Below, piece by piece: positions 49,417-61,247 of a stretch of DNA of 64,000 nt. The notes under the pieces were generated by a model. It was not told the origin of the DNA, ran no database searches, and worked only from the letters and a program-made list of their open reading frames with translations. The stretch is from NCBI RefSeq assembly GCF_037325665.1, contig NC_090261.1, positions 22,555,566 through 22,619,565 of the forward strand, written 5' to 3'. The stretch is from Littorina saxatilis (Eukaryota > Mollusca > Gastropoda > Littorinimorpha > Littorinidae). Numbering within the stretch: the first letter of the stretch is position 1; every line of letters starts with the position of its first letter. The position numbers and the translations under genes are program-made.

Positions 49417-52400
49417 TTCAAATGTAGGCATGTATACTGCGCAATTAAGCTGGCAGTGCTGTTTGAAGCTACTTTGTACAATTACATCATCCCTCTTTAC
49501 ATCCTGTTTCACATGATATGAAAACAACTGCCCTGGAAGTTCATGAGCAACTTTGCTCATTTAAGTTCCCCTTCTTCTGAATCAAATGGGGTTTTTCTTC
49601 TGAAAAAAAATTGCTCAGTTAGAAAAGCACCAAAATGTATCTAGGCTAAAGTTTAGACAAATCATACAACAGCAAATTCTAAAATTATGTGACTATTCGT
49701 ACAACTTGAGTGAGCTCATGGGAGCCACAAATAAACAAATCTTTGAGAGGACCTGACATGTGATGCATGGCTCCAAAGCAGAGAAAATGTCTCAAATACA
49801 TCACAGTTAACCTAATGACCAAGTACATCACTACATGTATTGATATGGGCATCAAACAACCAACTAATGAACCTGACACCTTTATTCGAAAGGAATGATT
49901 ATGCAAAGAATAGAATTCTTACCTCTCACTGAAAAAGGAATGAACTATTCTGTCACCAAGAGGATTGATGGCTAGCTCTGGTATCCTTAGAAAATCTTCT
50001 CGTCTGAAAATGTAAAGAGTAAAAGGGGATTTTAACAGAAAGCTAGAGTGACACAATGCAGCATAACATACATTAACAATAACTTCTTCTTCTCCTTCTG
50101 CGTTCGTGGGCTGAAACTCCCATGTACACTCGTGTTTTTTGCACGAGTGGAATTTTACGTGTATGTCCGTTTTTTACCCCGCCATTTAGGCAGCCATACG
50201 CCGTTTTTGGAGGAAGCATGCTGGGTATTTTCGTGTTTCTATAACCCACCGAACTCTGACATGGATTACAGGATCTTTTTCGTGCGCACTTGGTCTTGTG
50301 CTTGCGTGTACACACGGGGGTGTTCGGACACCGAGGAGAGTCTGCACACAAAGTTGACTCTGAGAAATAAATCTCTCGCCGAACGTGGGGACGAACTCAC
50401 GCTGACAGCGGCCAACTAGATACAAATCCAGCGCGCTACCGACTGAGCTACATCCCCGCCCCATTAACAATAACAAGAACAATTATTAATAAACACTTTC
50501 TTTTCCATTAAAATGGAAAATTTTCTTGGACACATCTAAACCTGCTGTATCACTAAAACCATTTTTCAAACGCCATTTGGAAGGTTAAGAAACATACAGA
50601 AGTAAGTTACTCTTTGCTGTCTGATTTTCAGAATAATTGTTATGTTATCAGTTGTTCCTGATTATCTTTTTTTTCTTTTTTTTCTGCTTTACGGTGTTAC
50701 AGTGGAACCCCCTTTTAAGACCCTCTTATTCAAGACTTCCCCCTTTTTAGAACCTTCATTTTTCAGATTTAAGACTCCATCCTTCTTTAAGAACTGATTT
50801 TCTCATAATTTTGTAGGTTTAAAATGGGGGTTAGATTGTAATCAAATACAACATTGAACTTGTGAGCAATCTGAAAGATCGACAAACAATGAGTGTTGTT
50901 TATACCAATGGATGAAACAACGGAAGCCCTTTCAGTTTCAACAAACAGGTTCTCAAAGAGGAAGAAAACTATGACAATTGACATAGACAAATGCAAAACA
51001 GCGCACACACACAACAACAACAAGAAGGGCAAAGCCCATACGACTCACATGCTTTACACATTTTTCCTACCAAAATACATGTGACCTTGACCCAAGGTCA
51101 AGGTCATCCAAGGTCATGCAACACAAAGCTGTTAATTCAAGACATAGGAAGTACAATGGTGCTTATTGGCTCTTTCTACCATGAGATATGGTCACTTTTA
51201 GTGGTTCACTACCTTATTTTGGTCACATTTCATAAGGGTCAAAGTGACCTTGACCTTGATCATATGTGACCGAATGTGTCTCATGATGAAAGCATAACAT
51301 GTGCCCCACATAATTTTTAAGTTTGAAACAGTTATCTTCCATAGTTCAGGGTCAAGGTCACTTCAAAATATGTATACAATCCAACTTTGAAGAGCTCCTG
51401 TGACCTTGACCTTGAAGCAAGGTAAACCAAACTGGTATCAAAAGATGGGGCTTACTTTGCCCTATATATCATATATAGGTGAGGTATTCAATCTCAAAAA
51501 CTTCAGAGAAAATGGGAAAAATATGAAAAATAGCTGTTTTTTAGGCAACATTTATGGCCCCTGCGACCTTGACCTTGAAGCAAGGTCAAGATGCTATGTA
51601 TGTTTTTTGGGGCCTTGTCATCATACACCATCTTGCCAAATTTGGTACTGATAGACTGAATAGTGTCCAAGAAATATCCAACGTTAAAGTTTTCCGGACG
51701 GACGGACGTCCGGACGGACGTCCGGACGGACGACTCGGGTGAGTACATAGACTCACTTTTGCTTCGCATGTGAGTCAAAAAACCATTGCACAGAGAAACC
51801 CGGAGACAGTTTTTACCTGAGGAATCCATTGTTAGATTTGTCCAAAGTGGTGAATCTACTGAAGAGACGCACAATCTGGTTTTTGGAAACTGCAACATAC
51901 AGAACACATACAATGTGTATGTTTGCTTTACAAGCCAAACAAACAAAATTAACATATTTAGACTCAATTAAAAGTTACCACTTCTTCTTCTGCGTTCATG
52001 GGCTGACAGTGACACTCCCCCGTACTCTTGTGGGTTTTTTTTGCACGTGGGTTTTTACGTGCAAGACGTTTGTGTGGGTGAATGGACAGACAGGCAGCCC
52101 TACGACGACTTCGGGGATTCATGCTTGGTATAAGAATTTTCGTGTTTCTATAACTGACTGAACTCGGACATAGATTACAGAATCTTTTTCGTGCACACTT
52201 GGTCTTGTGCTTGCGTGTACACACGAAGGGGGATGAGGCACCAACAGTAACAGCTCTGCATGTACATTAGTTGACCTGGCAGATCAGAAACATCTTCACC
52301 CTTAAACACACCAGACGCAACCAGGTTTCGAACACTCAACCTTCAGCATGGGAGGCCGGCGTCTTATCCACTAGGCCACTGCGCCCGTCCAAAAGTTACC

Positions 52401-53585
52401 ATAGTTTTGTTTCTTCATTTCAAGAATTCCTTCTCAAACACCTTTTGGTTTACAGAATAACCTAAACTCTGGAAGTGGAAGTTTAAAAAATCTGTGAAGA
52501 GTGAAGACTTTTTGAAATAACTCTTCCATAAGCAAAAAAAACTACAAATATCAGATTGTATCACATTCAGTCATAATACCATGTCCAGTTAGACTTAACA
52601 CACACACACACACACAAACGCCATTAAATACAGCACCCTATACTTACGTGACATGTAAAATTAACTTCAGACTGAATGTTTCTCAGCCAATTTCAAGCCG
52701 TACAATTATCTTAAGAGAGAAAATCATGGCAAGATCTTGCAACGGAAGCAGATTTGTGACTTTAAGTTTAAGCTTACCCCAAGTTCGATTTATTAGTAAA
52801 CACACCGAGCGGTTACGTCACTTGAATAGGAAAAGAAATATTTTGCGTGGAAGCTAATTTCAAAGTCAAAATACCATTTATCATCACAAAATAGAACCCA
52901 ACAGGTGAATACATGGTCCAAAGTTCGATCAGCAGCACCGCTCGGTGCGTTTTCAAATAAATCGAACTTGGGGTAAGCTTACATGACATACATGTCACGT
53001 GAGTACAGGGTGCTGTATTTACTGGCGTGTCACACACACACACAGTGACACACACACACGTTTCAAATGAAAGTCTTTGGATTCAGAATCATCGTTTTGC
53101 ATGAAGAAAAAGAAGAAATCTGCTTGCAACACTCAAAGTCAAACACTGAACAGCACGAGCAGAAATGCAAATGCTGCAGATTTAAAGCTTAAAATGTCCT
53201 TTGTTCTAATGGGGTTTGTTTTTCTTTAGCTCAAGCAAAGGTGTGAACCTAATGCAAACACGACAGGGGAAATTCTACAACGGATCTCACTGATTGTATC
53301 AAACTGACCCTCTCCTTATACGACATACCAGTAACAGGATTGAGTTGGTGTGTAGATTTTGACACTACCAAACGGCCCAGGAAAGCAAACAAGAGAGCCC
53401 AATAGGAAAACAATAGCAAAAAGCTGCCGATTGAAACTTATAACGTGACCAAACGGAAAATCAAGTTGAACATAACACACTATGTTGCAATTTACAATTC
53501 CCTGAAACTGGAACTTACATCCTGTTTCTCTCTGAATCTCTTCAATCTCTTCTTCTTGAAGCAACATTGACGATTTCGTACCCAT
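46003..53585 (-). CDS. CHP1: Calcineurin B homologous protein 1
   Basis: Minus-strand exons 53585-53519, 51889-51817, 50003-49923, 49283-49171, 47946-47843, 46529-46449 and 46056-46003; phases agree and 573 nt give 190 aa (human CHP1 195). CHP1 is an N-myristoylated EF-hand protein that binds Na+/H+ exchangers and inhibits calcineurin. The sequence starts MGTKSSMLLQEEEIEEI, with Gly2 as the myristoylation site. It continues with DFLRIPELAINPLGDRI, NFRQFMRILARFRP, the canonical third EF loop DLDGDDLISRDE and fourth loop DEDKDNKISLEE, and ends VESKMSIRFLH. The first two EF loops (for example DKSNNGFLRRED) are degenerate, as is usual. The exon-4 donor was set to the GTAAGT at 49170 because only this keeps KLRFAFKMYDLD in frame. 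Introns are rich in SINEs and rolling-circle-like elements. It is divergent from NDUFAF1, with start codons 709 bp apart. Confidence 0.96.
46573..46834 (-). mobile_element. tRNA-headed SINE, family A, copy 2
   Basis: Same arrangement and body as 6237-6516 (CGGGTCGCTTCCTCCTAGTG, GGTGGGACATGG, and minus-strand head GTAGCTCAGATG-like). More decayed than copy 1. It lies in the CHP1 intron before exon 6. Confidence 0.75.
47074..47802. mobile_element. pogo/mariner-type MITE split by a SINE
   Basis: Perfect 12-bp ends CAGTTGAACCTG (47074-47085) and CAGGTTCAACTG (47791-47802), with TA on the right side only. Inside, GATCACC and GGTCACC pair near the ends. The SINE at 47129-47681 is nested. It ends 41 bp from CHP1 exon 5. 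Confidence 0.65.
47129..47681 (-). mobile_element. tRNA-headed SINE, family D
   Basis: The minus-strand head GGTGGCCGAGTGGTAACG and GCGAGTTCGACCCTGG look like a class-II (Leu/Ser-type) tRNA. The body includes TTAAAGATCCCACGATTG and ATGTGCGCGATATAAATTGC, and the tail is (ATTG)n at 47129-47150. Confidence 0.75.
47960..49165. other. CHP1 intron 4 without recognised mobile element
   Basis: About 1.2 kb with no exon. It contains a poly-A run (48127-48138) and an imperfect inverted pair CAAAGTTACACGCAAAGCGA / GAAACTTTGACGTCA near 48450-48485. Nothing else is supported. Confidence 0.5.
50084..50462 (-). mobile_element. tRNA-headed SINE, family B head type 2, copy 2
   Basis: Perfect 12-bp target-site duplication ATTAACAATAAC (50072-50083 and 50463-50474). 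Head and body match 40335-40722 closely in reverse orientation. Confidence 0.92.
50700..50837. mobile_element. Small pogo/mariner-type MITE
   Basis: TA|CAGTGGAACCCCC at the left and GGGGGTTAGATTG|TA at the right. Interior TTTAAGACCC/TTTAAGACT blocks resemble those of 9050-9242. Confidence 0.5.
51021..51777 (-). mobile_element. Rolling-circle-like (Helentron-type) element, nuclear-receptor-site family, copy 2
   Basis: Near-identical to 6830-7823 apart from that copy's extra segment and nested insertion. In its own orientation it starts T|TGACTCACATGC and ends GCATGTGAGTC, GTAT, hairpin GGGC-TTT-GCCC, TTCTTG|TT. It carries many TCAAGGTCA sites. Its right end is 40 bp from CHP1 exon 2. Confidence 0.75.
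51980..52390 (-). mobile_element. tRNA-headed SINE, family B head type 1, copy 2
   Basis: Perfect 10-bp target-site duplication AAAAGTTACC (51970-51979 and 52391-52400). The minus-strand head GGACGGGCGCAGTGGCCTAG matches the element at 14977; the body is the family-B body, more diverged, with an insertion CGTAGGGCTGCC-like near 52100. Confidence 0.88.
52614..53030. mobile_element. Double foldback element
   Basis: Outer arms 52614-52656 and 52990-53030 pair (ATACAGCACCCT against AGGGTGCTGTAT, ACGTGACATGT against ACATGTCACGT). Inner arms 52770-52812 and 52938-52980 pair (AAGCTTACCCCAAGTTCGAT against its inverse, then CCGAGCGG against CCGCTCGG). CA repeats flank both sides. It lies in CHP1 intron 1; no coding is seen. 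Confidence 0.8.
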
Positions 53586-54294
53586 CTTGTCTGCTGGTTG
53601 ACCTTTCACCCTACATGGTTATAACTTATACTCTCTTTAAAATGTTATTATTACAAATGTTCCCAATTATCCATTAAAAACATATAAGGCAAATGCCCAT
53701 GACATAAATAATATTTTATGCCTATATTGAGGGCTTCACTATTGTATTAAACAGTGTTCTCTCTCAGTCTGATTATTTTGTTTGTGTAGCAGGGATAAAT
53801 TCAGGGGTCTGCACTCTGAAGAAGTAATGGAGGCCGTGCGGTTTTGTAAGTCTGCTACAGGAGAGTAAGGCAGCATAAGCCTTTGCATCCTTTCTAGTTT
53901 GAATGAGAGAAGCTCAGCGGGAATAAAAATGTAAGTACTATCTATCATCTCAAATTATGTCCAAGGAATGTGAAGTTAGCATTTGTTATCGAGCACAGAG
54001 AGTGAGACGGTTTTTGGTATGACCTCTGCTGGTACCTGTCACTTCTGGATCACTCCAAATAGAGTCCAATGATCGGGGTAAAGTAATATACATGAATGAT
54101 ACACATCTCAACTCATTTTCATGCTGGTTTGTCTGTATGTGGCGAACAGCCTTGCACAATTTCAAGCCGAAAGATTCCGTGAATGAATGAGATTTGCCAT
54201 GGTAGAATCCTTATTTTTATTTGTTTTATTTCTATCTCCGGTTTTAAAGGCTGAAGGCGAGATCGTGATCAGAATCAGATTCAGAGGCATCAAA
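53586..54294. promoter_or_regulatory. Shared divergent promoter region of CHP1 and NDUFAF1
   Basis: 709 bp between the CHP1 start codon (minus) and the chosen NDUFAF1 start codon (plus), without another exon. Both genes must start here. No TATA box is convincing on either strand; AT-rich stretches lie at 53640-53740. Confidence 0.5.
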
Positions 54295-55866
54295 ATGGCA
54301 CGACGACTTCTGCAGACAAATCCCAGCATAATCTTGTGCAGGTGCCAACAAACCATAAACAAAACCACAGCAGAAGCAATCTTTGGTCATCAAACACACC
54401 ATGTCCTGAGACAGCAGGCTGCATGTATGAGTGTGTGGGAGAAGGACAAAAAGTCTGGTTACGGTAAACCCATTGATGTTCCAAAGACAAAAATGATTAA
54501 AGATGGCGTGAAGATTCTGGGATCAGAAATGGGCGTTTGGTGTGATGAGATGAAAGAAAAGTTCACAGCAGACCGAAATATCTTTGACATACGGCATGAA
54601 GACTATGAATATGTGTGGAAGTTCTATGATCAGGAGAGCGTTGCTGACTGGATGTTAACTACCGACAAGGACAATAATGATGGATTCAGCCAAGCAAACT
54701 TTACATTCACAAAGAACAAAACAGGTCTCTTCCATGGACACTTATCACAGCAGGTACCAAAAGATGGGATCGTGAAACGCACTGGCTACTGCAACATACG
54801 TTCGCCCACTAAAATTGTAAGTTACATATGTTGTGTGTGTATGCATATGTATGTGTGTGTGTGTGTGTGTGTGCGTGTGTGTGTGTGTGTGTGTATGTCT
54901 GTGTCGATCTGTATCAGAGAGAGATATAACTAAATAGAGAGAGGTAAAAAGCGTATTTGATCTTTCTGACACTCAAAGCAGGAAACATGATGAAAATCTA
55001 CAAGTTTTTTTTTTCAGCAACTGTCTTCTCTTCTTAATATAAGTAAATTGTATGGTTTTCTTCTCTATTTATAGCTGTCCTTCAAGCGTGAAGACGTGCA
55101 TGACTGGACACCTTTTACACACTTGCTGATGAAAGTCAGAGGGGATGGACGACCCTACATGTTGACTGTTGGCATGGATCGCTTCTTCGACATTAGCTGG
55201 CATGACCAGTATCACTATACCCTCTTTACCCGTGGTGGCCCCTACTGGCAGACTGCAAAGGTGCCCTGTTTTGTTTCTTCATTTTAAAGTGTTTTAAAGG
55301 TAAACTATGCATACGCTAAGGTAACACTTTTTGTGTGTTTAAATGTTAGTGAGGCCTGTATGTGTGTGTATGTGAAGCAAGTGCTTTGGCCAGCGATGTA
55401 AAGAATTTTATGTGTTACTACACCACCCCACCCCCTGCTTCTCCCGTCCCACAACAAAAAATGGTCAGTAGTAGGAGCACTTGGTGGTGGTAATGCCAGA
55501 TAGTGGCCCCCCCCCCCCCCCCCCCCCCTTTTTTTTTTTAAACGCCTACCCGTCATCTTTTAAGTTTGACGTTAACCTCCAGTCCGTAAACTAGCAACGA
55601 CAGTAATGATAGCACTTATGGTTTTCTCTCTTTTTCTTCAGATTCCATTTTCAAAGTTCTACGTCACAAGTAAGGGTCGAATCCAGGACAAGCAGGAAGC
55701 CATTCCACTGGAGAAGGTAAAGCACCTAGGCATCACTGTTGGCGATGGCAACGAGGGACCGTTCTACCTTGAGATTGACTCCATTGCTGTCATGCGCGAT
55801 GAGAACCACCAAGAACAGTTTGCATACGAATCGTATGAAGCTAATCCTGCTCATGTGAACACGTAA
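54295..55866 (+). CDS. NDUFAF1: Complex I intermediate-associated protein 30 (CIA30)
   Basis: Exons 54295-54816, 55075-55260 and 55642-55866; 310 aa (human NDUFAF1 327). It is an assembly factor of mitochondrial complex I in the matrix. The CIA30 domain occupies the C-terminal two thirds: [101 protein letters not shown]. The start at 54295 was chosen because it opens [19 protein letters not shown], an Arg-rich, acid-free mitochondrial presequence. The frame is also open to an ATG at 54187 that would add a hydrophobic signal-like leader, but this does not fit a matrix protein. The exon-2 donor GTGCCC is weak. A possible AATAAA lies at 56530. Confidence 0.93.
55505..55540. repeat. poly-C/poly-T tract
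   Basis: C-run then T-run in NDUFAF1 intron 2. Confidence 0.95.
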
Positions 55867-57402
55867 AATGAAAATTCGGTCTGAAAAAGGATAATTCAAG
55901 TGTAGCTAACCAATGTCTGTGTGGTGTGAAACCTTTGAGCATGAACGTTTTACGCTTCAGTGTTTCAGTAAGCATGTTTCTATGTTCTTTGTCAAAGTTT
56001 AGCTTTCTGATTTGACCTAGATATATAGCAATGCGGACTGTCTCTGACCGAGTTCACGGCCTTGCCTTTGCAAAGAGTCGTTTGAGTTTGTATCTCTATC
56101 TTTGAAGTTAGAAAGGTTTATATCATGTAATAAGTGAGTTAATCAGACATGTTCTCTGTCGCTGGCTTTGCATGTTCAATTGGAGTCTGTGTGGAATTCG
56201 TTTTTGGTTAATACAAGAGCGTTTTCCCAGTAGACTGTGTGTGCGTTTGTGTGTGTGCAGGAACATGTGTGTGTAAATCTGCATGTATGCTTGATGAGAG
56301 TGTGTGTGTGTGTAAGAGAGGAAGTTCATTAACATACTTATGCCACACTTTGTAACACAATGTAAACCACACACACACATCTGCTCATCATGCAATCTCT
56401 CTCAGGCAATCAAACACCAATAGAAGTATTTTCTGCAACCTAGCAGCTGGATTTATTACAAAATGAAACCCATTTCTTGGTCTTCCCTCAATTTCCTAGA
56501 ATGACAATGGGTATTATTTGTCCATGAACAATAAAATACCTTGCATAAACAATAGCAGATAAGGGAAAGGAAAAACATACAAAATAAATTGTCAAACTTG
56601 TTTTTCCAAATGTAGCATGTTTGTTTTGAATCGGTTAAGACCCCCGTCATGCACTGCAGAAAACAAAGAGACACATTGTTAAAACTTTATTTTATCAAAT
56701 GCTCATGCTTACCGGTTTCATATGATCTTAACTATATTGTTAGGTATGCATATTTTCTGACCAGGATTGCTTCAGTTTGCTGTATAAATATATAATGTTT
56801 CATTTTAAATAGTCATATTTAATAATCATATAACCTGTAATATTTTAATTTTTTAATTTACCTCAATTTACAAGATCAGGATAAATGTATTCACTTTTGA
56901 ACATTTAATACTGTACCCAAAAAAAAAACCACACGCTTAGACAGTGCAAACCTTGAAATTAATTAATTTGACCATGAAGCAAATTGAATTCCCCCCTCTG
57001 TTTTGCTTTCTACCCCAAAAGCACCCTGTATTTTAGGCTTCTATTCTTCAATGAATCTCTAGCTGTTTTATGGTTTTATTTTAAAAGATGGTCCAATTAA
57101 ATGCGTTATCAAAGAAAAGGTGAGAAAAAAACCCACATCTTCAATCAAGAAAGGGAAAAATACCACAAAATCTCAAAACAAATTTGCTTGAATAACAATT
57201 TTTAAGAGACAGACATGACCAAAGAAAAGATGAAGTAAAAAACCATGCAATCTAAATTTAAGAAAATAAGGGGGAAAAAATCAGACAATAACTGAAATCA
57301 AAAACAGCATCATTTCAAGTAAAAGCATATCAACACAGCTCTGTCCCACAAAGACAAATGCACTGGGCAGAATAAGTGGAATAAATTACATTACAAGAAC
57401 AA

Positions 57403-58266
57403 CAAGTCGCGTAAGGCGAAAATACAACATTTAGTCAAGTAGCTGTCGAACTCACAGAATGAAACTGAACGCAATGCCATTTTTCAGCAAGACCGTATAC
57501 TCGTAGCATCGTCAGTCCACCGCTCATGGCAAAGGCAGTGAAATTGACAAGAAGAGCGGGGAAGTAGTTGCGCTAAGAAGGATAACACGCTTTTCTGTAC
57601 CTCTCTTTGTTTTAAGTTTCTGAGCGTGTTTTTAATCCAAACATATCATATCAATATGTTTTTGGAATCAGGAACCGACAAGGAATAAGATGAAAGTGTT
57701 TTTAAATTGATTTCGACAATTTAATTTTGATAATAATTTTTATATATTTAATTTTCAGAGCTTGTTTTTAATCCAAATATAACATATTTATATGTTTTTG
57801 GAATCAGAAAATGATGGAGAATAAGATGAACATAAATTTGGATCGTTTTATAAATTTTTATTTTTTTTTTACAATTTTCAGATTTTTAATGACCAAAGTC
57901 ATTAATTAATTTTTAAGCCACCAAACTGAAATGCAATACCGAAGTCTGGGCTTCGTCGAAGATTACTTGACCAAAATTTCAACCAATTTGGTTGAAAAAT
58001 GAGAGCGTGACAGTGCCGCCTCAACTTTCACGAAAAGCCGGATATGACGTCATAAAAGACATTTATCAAAAAAATGAAAAAAACGTCTGGGGATTTCATA
58101 CCCAGGAACTCTCATGTCAAATTTCATAAAGATCGGTCCAGTAGTTTAGTCTGAATCGCTCTACACACACACACAGACACACACACACACACACGCACGC
58201 ACGCACATACACCACGACCCTCGTCTCGATTCCCCCTCTACGTTAAAACATTTAGTCAAAACTTGA
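57403..58266 (-). repeat. Interspersed repeat family R1, longest copy
   Basis: In its own orientation (minus) it starts A|TCAAGTTTTGACTAAATG and has a (TG)n tract and AGACGTTTTT-type region. It ends TTGACTAAATGTTGTATTTT, a CGCC..GCG hairpin and ACTTG|TT. TC start, hairpin and CTTG|T end suggest a rolling-circle-like element; no coding is seen. Copies lie at 287-855 and 14144-14689. Confidence 0.75.
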
Positions 58267-60259
58267 TAAATGTAACAAAATGATAAAAATGCTTTCTAAA
58301 ACCACTGACAGTATTTTGGGAAAGCTATTTAAAAAAGCAAATGAATGCACATGTCGGTTATACAAGAACATATGCGAGAAAAATGTAAAGCTTATATCTT
58401 ATAAATTAAAATATGCACATTCTGTATGATCATACAAAGAATACATGTCTCATGAATAGTAGCTGTATGTGCTAGCAAAAGTAGCTATGATAAAAATAAA
58501 AAAATCCTGTGCAATTAGGTTCATGAAAGAAAATTATAGTACAAAAGGGATTTTTGCTATCACCCTTTCCCATAAGATTTCATAAATGAATGGCTTGAGA
58601 TTCAAAATGAGTAAAGAACCTCGTAAAGCAAAGCATGCTGCAAAAATCAATGAGAAAATTATCTTACAAAGTAAAAGCATACTGCAAAAATCCCCAGCTA
58701 GAGTCTATGAACAAAGTAAAAAGTCACGATAAATTGTGAAATAGATGGTGAAACAGCATACAGATGTAACATTTCTCAGACTTTCGATGGAACATCACAC
58801 TAATTTATTTGTTTATTTACAATACTGTGCATGTAACTAATGTCCCAGGTCAAAAAAGCATCAGGAACAAGTGTTCTTGAATTTAGGCTTGCTTACACAC
58901 ATTCCGAGTATTCTCCACAAATGAATAGATCACTACAATGGCTATGTTCCAACAAATCAGACCTCTTTTCCTTAATAGAAAAGTGTCATTGCAGCTGCAA
59001 TTAAGCCATCAATGCTTTCAAGTATTGTGAGCTGTACAAAAATATTTCCAAAGGTGATGAGATTCAAGAATTTCAAAGGCCTACACAAACCCTGTTATCA
59101 ACTATGTTACTGGGAACAGCATTCAAAACAAATGGAGATGCCACAGGGGTAATATGAAAATACGCAGTACAAACAAACAAAAACCAGGCCGGGTCACAGC
59201 AATGCAAACCTGTTGCATATTAAAATGTAACGATCCATCACAGATTTGCCACATAGAAGACAATCACAACACTCAGACAAGGAGATTCTTCTCACAACAG
59301 GCTTTTAGTGTTCGTTTCACATTGCTCCCTCTTAAAAATGTAACCAAGTGAGGATCGAAGAGCGCTAATGACGACACCTAAAAACAAAGGGAAGTAAGCA
59401 TCTCAGCATGAAAATTGCTTATTCATTTGAATGCTTCTTATATGTTCTCAGGTGGCAGGAGACTGGATCAGCATAGCTGTCACTTACTGTTGTTGTTGCT
59501 TTCTATATCAATATCTATGAGTTTTGCAAATCAGCACAAGTTAGCAGCAATCAATTAAGTGAAAGAAAAATACAAATGTCAACCCAAAATAGCAATTAAC
59601 TACATGTATGTACCATACAGTTGAACAATACGTGCATCTCACTCTGAATGCTTGGCTTTAATGTGATGTTCACACTTATTGTTGTAATGCTTTCAAAACC
59701 GAACACACACAAAAATGTTTGTTACAATTCTGTCAAAAATTAAAAAAATGTCTGTTAATGTTTCCTTCTACGTGTACAATGTATTTCAAAATGTGGACAT
59801 GGTTCAGTACGTATATCAATCTATGTGAATAATTCCTTGACGATCCAAGTATAAAAACACGAAGAACAACAAAAGCAGCAAAACTGTGCTGATCTGTAAG
59901 CTTTGAAATACTTCAATATTACTTCTTTACGTCAACAACTAGGTTCATAGTCCCTGAACGAATATTTTCAAACTTTTCACAACACACAATACCAACAATA
60001 ACGTAAACAACTGTTTCTTGCACGCAAGAAGCAAAAGCTCATGTAAGAGCTGTCTATCCTATATTTTTTAAGTACATCACACATTTGAAATCTCAAATTC
60101 ACATAATTGTACCTCAAGGGAACCTGAGTTTAGAACGCATAAATCAGACGATGATATGGATATTCTGGTGTGAAGATTAAAGAACAAGTTTTAAGTAATC
60201 TCAATTAAACCGAGTTGCAGGCCTGTCATGGCATGGCATGAATCGGAATTGCAATCAAG

Positions 60260-60387
60260 AAGTTTCAACTCATTCATAATACATGTAGATAGATAGATAA
60301 TTTAGATAGATAGATAGATAATTAAGTTTCAACTCATTCATAATACATGTAGATAGATAGATAATTTAGATAGATAGATAGATAATT
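60260..60387. repeat. Tandem duplication of a 64-bp unit containing (GATA)n
   Basis: Two nearly identical units, each AGTTTCAACTCATTCATAAT, ACATGTAGATAGATAGATAA, then TTTAGATAGATAGATAGATA. Confidence 0.93.
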
Positions 60388-61247
60388 TATTGCCAAGTGT
60401 ACAATACATGAATGAACATAAAAAATACACGAGGAAAGCAGCTTGCTGTGTGATAAAAACAAAAATAAATAGCATTCATACATCACTGGCGCATAGCATC
60501 ATACATACATGGGTAAGACAATTTGGTATCACAGTAACTAATACATACACTATACAGACATGGTGAGAACTATGAAACTCTAAGAGCTATCGGAACCCCT
60601 AGAACCCCCCCACCACTCCCCCCCCCTCTCCAACCCCTGTTCCCGCACTGGTAACATACATCCCTCCCCCCCCTATGCTCTGGGGTGTAAAACATGTATT
60701 GCTGATAGGTTTCACTGAACAGCTTTGAAATCATGCCAGTACAAAGTAAAAATAATAAGCCTATATAAGTATAACCCTTTTCCCTCCATACACAGACAAA
60801 GGCACACAATCATAAAATGATCAACATTAATGGCATCATATCCTCTACATGCATTTGGCCAAGCAACAATTTGCATCCCATTTTCTGTTCCAGACAGAAA
60901 AATACTTTAAAATGTCTCACTGGGCTATCAGCAGAGATACTATGAAAAAGAGATCGCTCGCTCTAGTCTAACAATGAAGCTGGTCTTGAACAACTAACAG
61001 TAACAATTCACGTAATTTGAAAAGCGCCATCAGCCGTGTCGGTCACACAATGCAGGCCAGAAAAATTGGACATGATGGAAGTATGTGACACCAGACCCAA
61101 GGTGGTTAATTGTATAACAATTCCTTACATCACATTTTGATGATTTTCACATCACCTTGGTCCGTTAAAACTATGATTAGGGGCTTCAGATTCCATAGTA
61201 AGGCCAAAGAGTGAGTTAGCGATCTCTCTTTTACTGTATCTCTGGTT

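Larger units (their letters stand above)
55867..61247. other. Intergenic/3'UTR stretch between convergent NDUFAF1 and GNPNAT1
   Basis: AT-rich and without recognised exons. It holds the R1 repeat (57403-58266), a 64-bp tandem duplication (60260-60387) and, on the minus strand from about 60390, a probable retroelement tail ending CAATAAATTATC(TATC)n. Part of it is presumably the GNPNAT1 3'UTR. Confidence 0.6.

Noticed and set aside
54187-54294. N-terminal extension of NDUFAF1 with a hydrophobic leader
   Set aside because: The protein acts in the mitochondrial matrix; the internal start gives a typical Arg-rich presequence and a length near the family norm.
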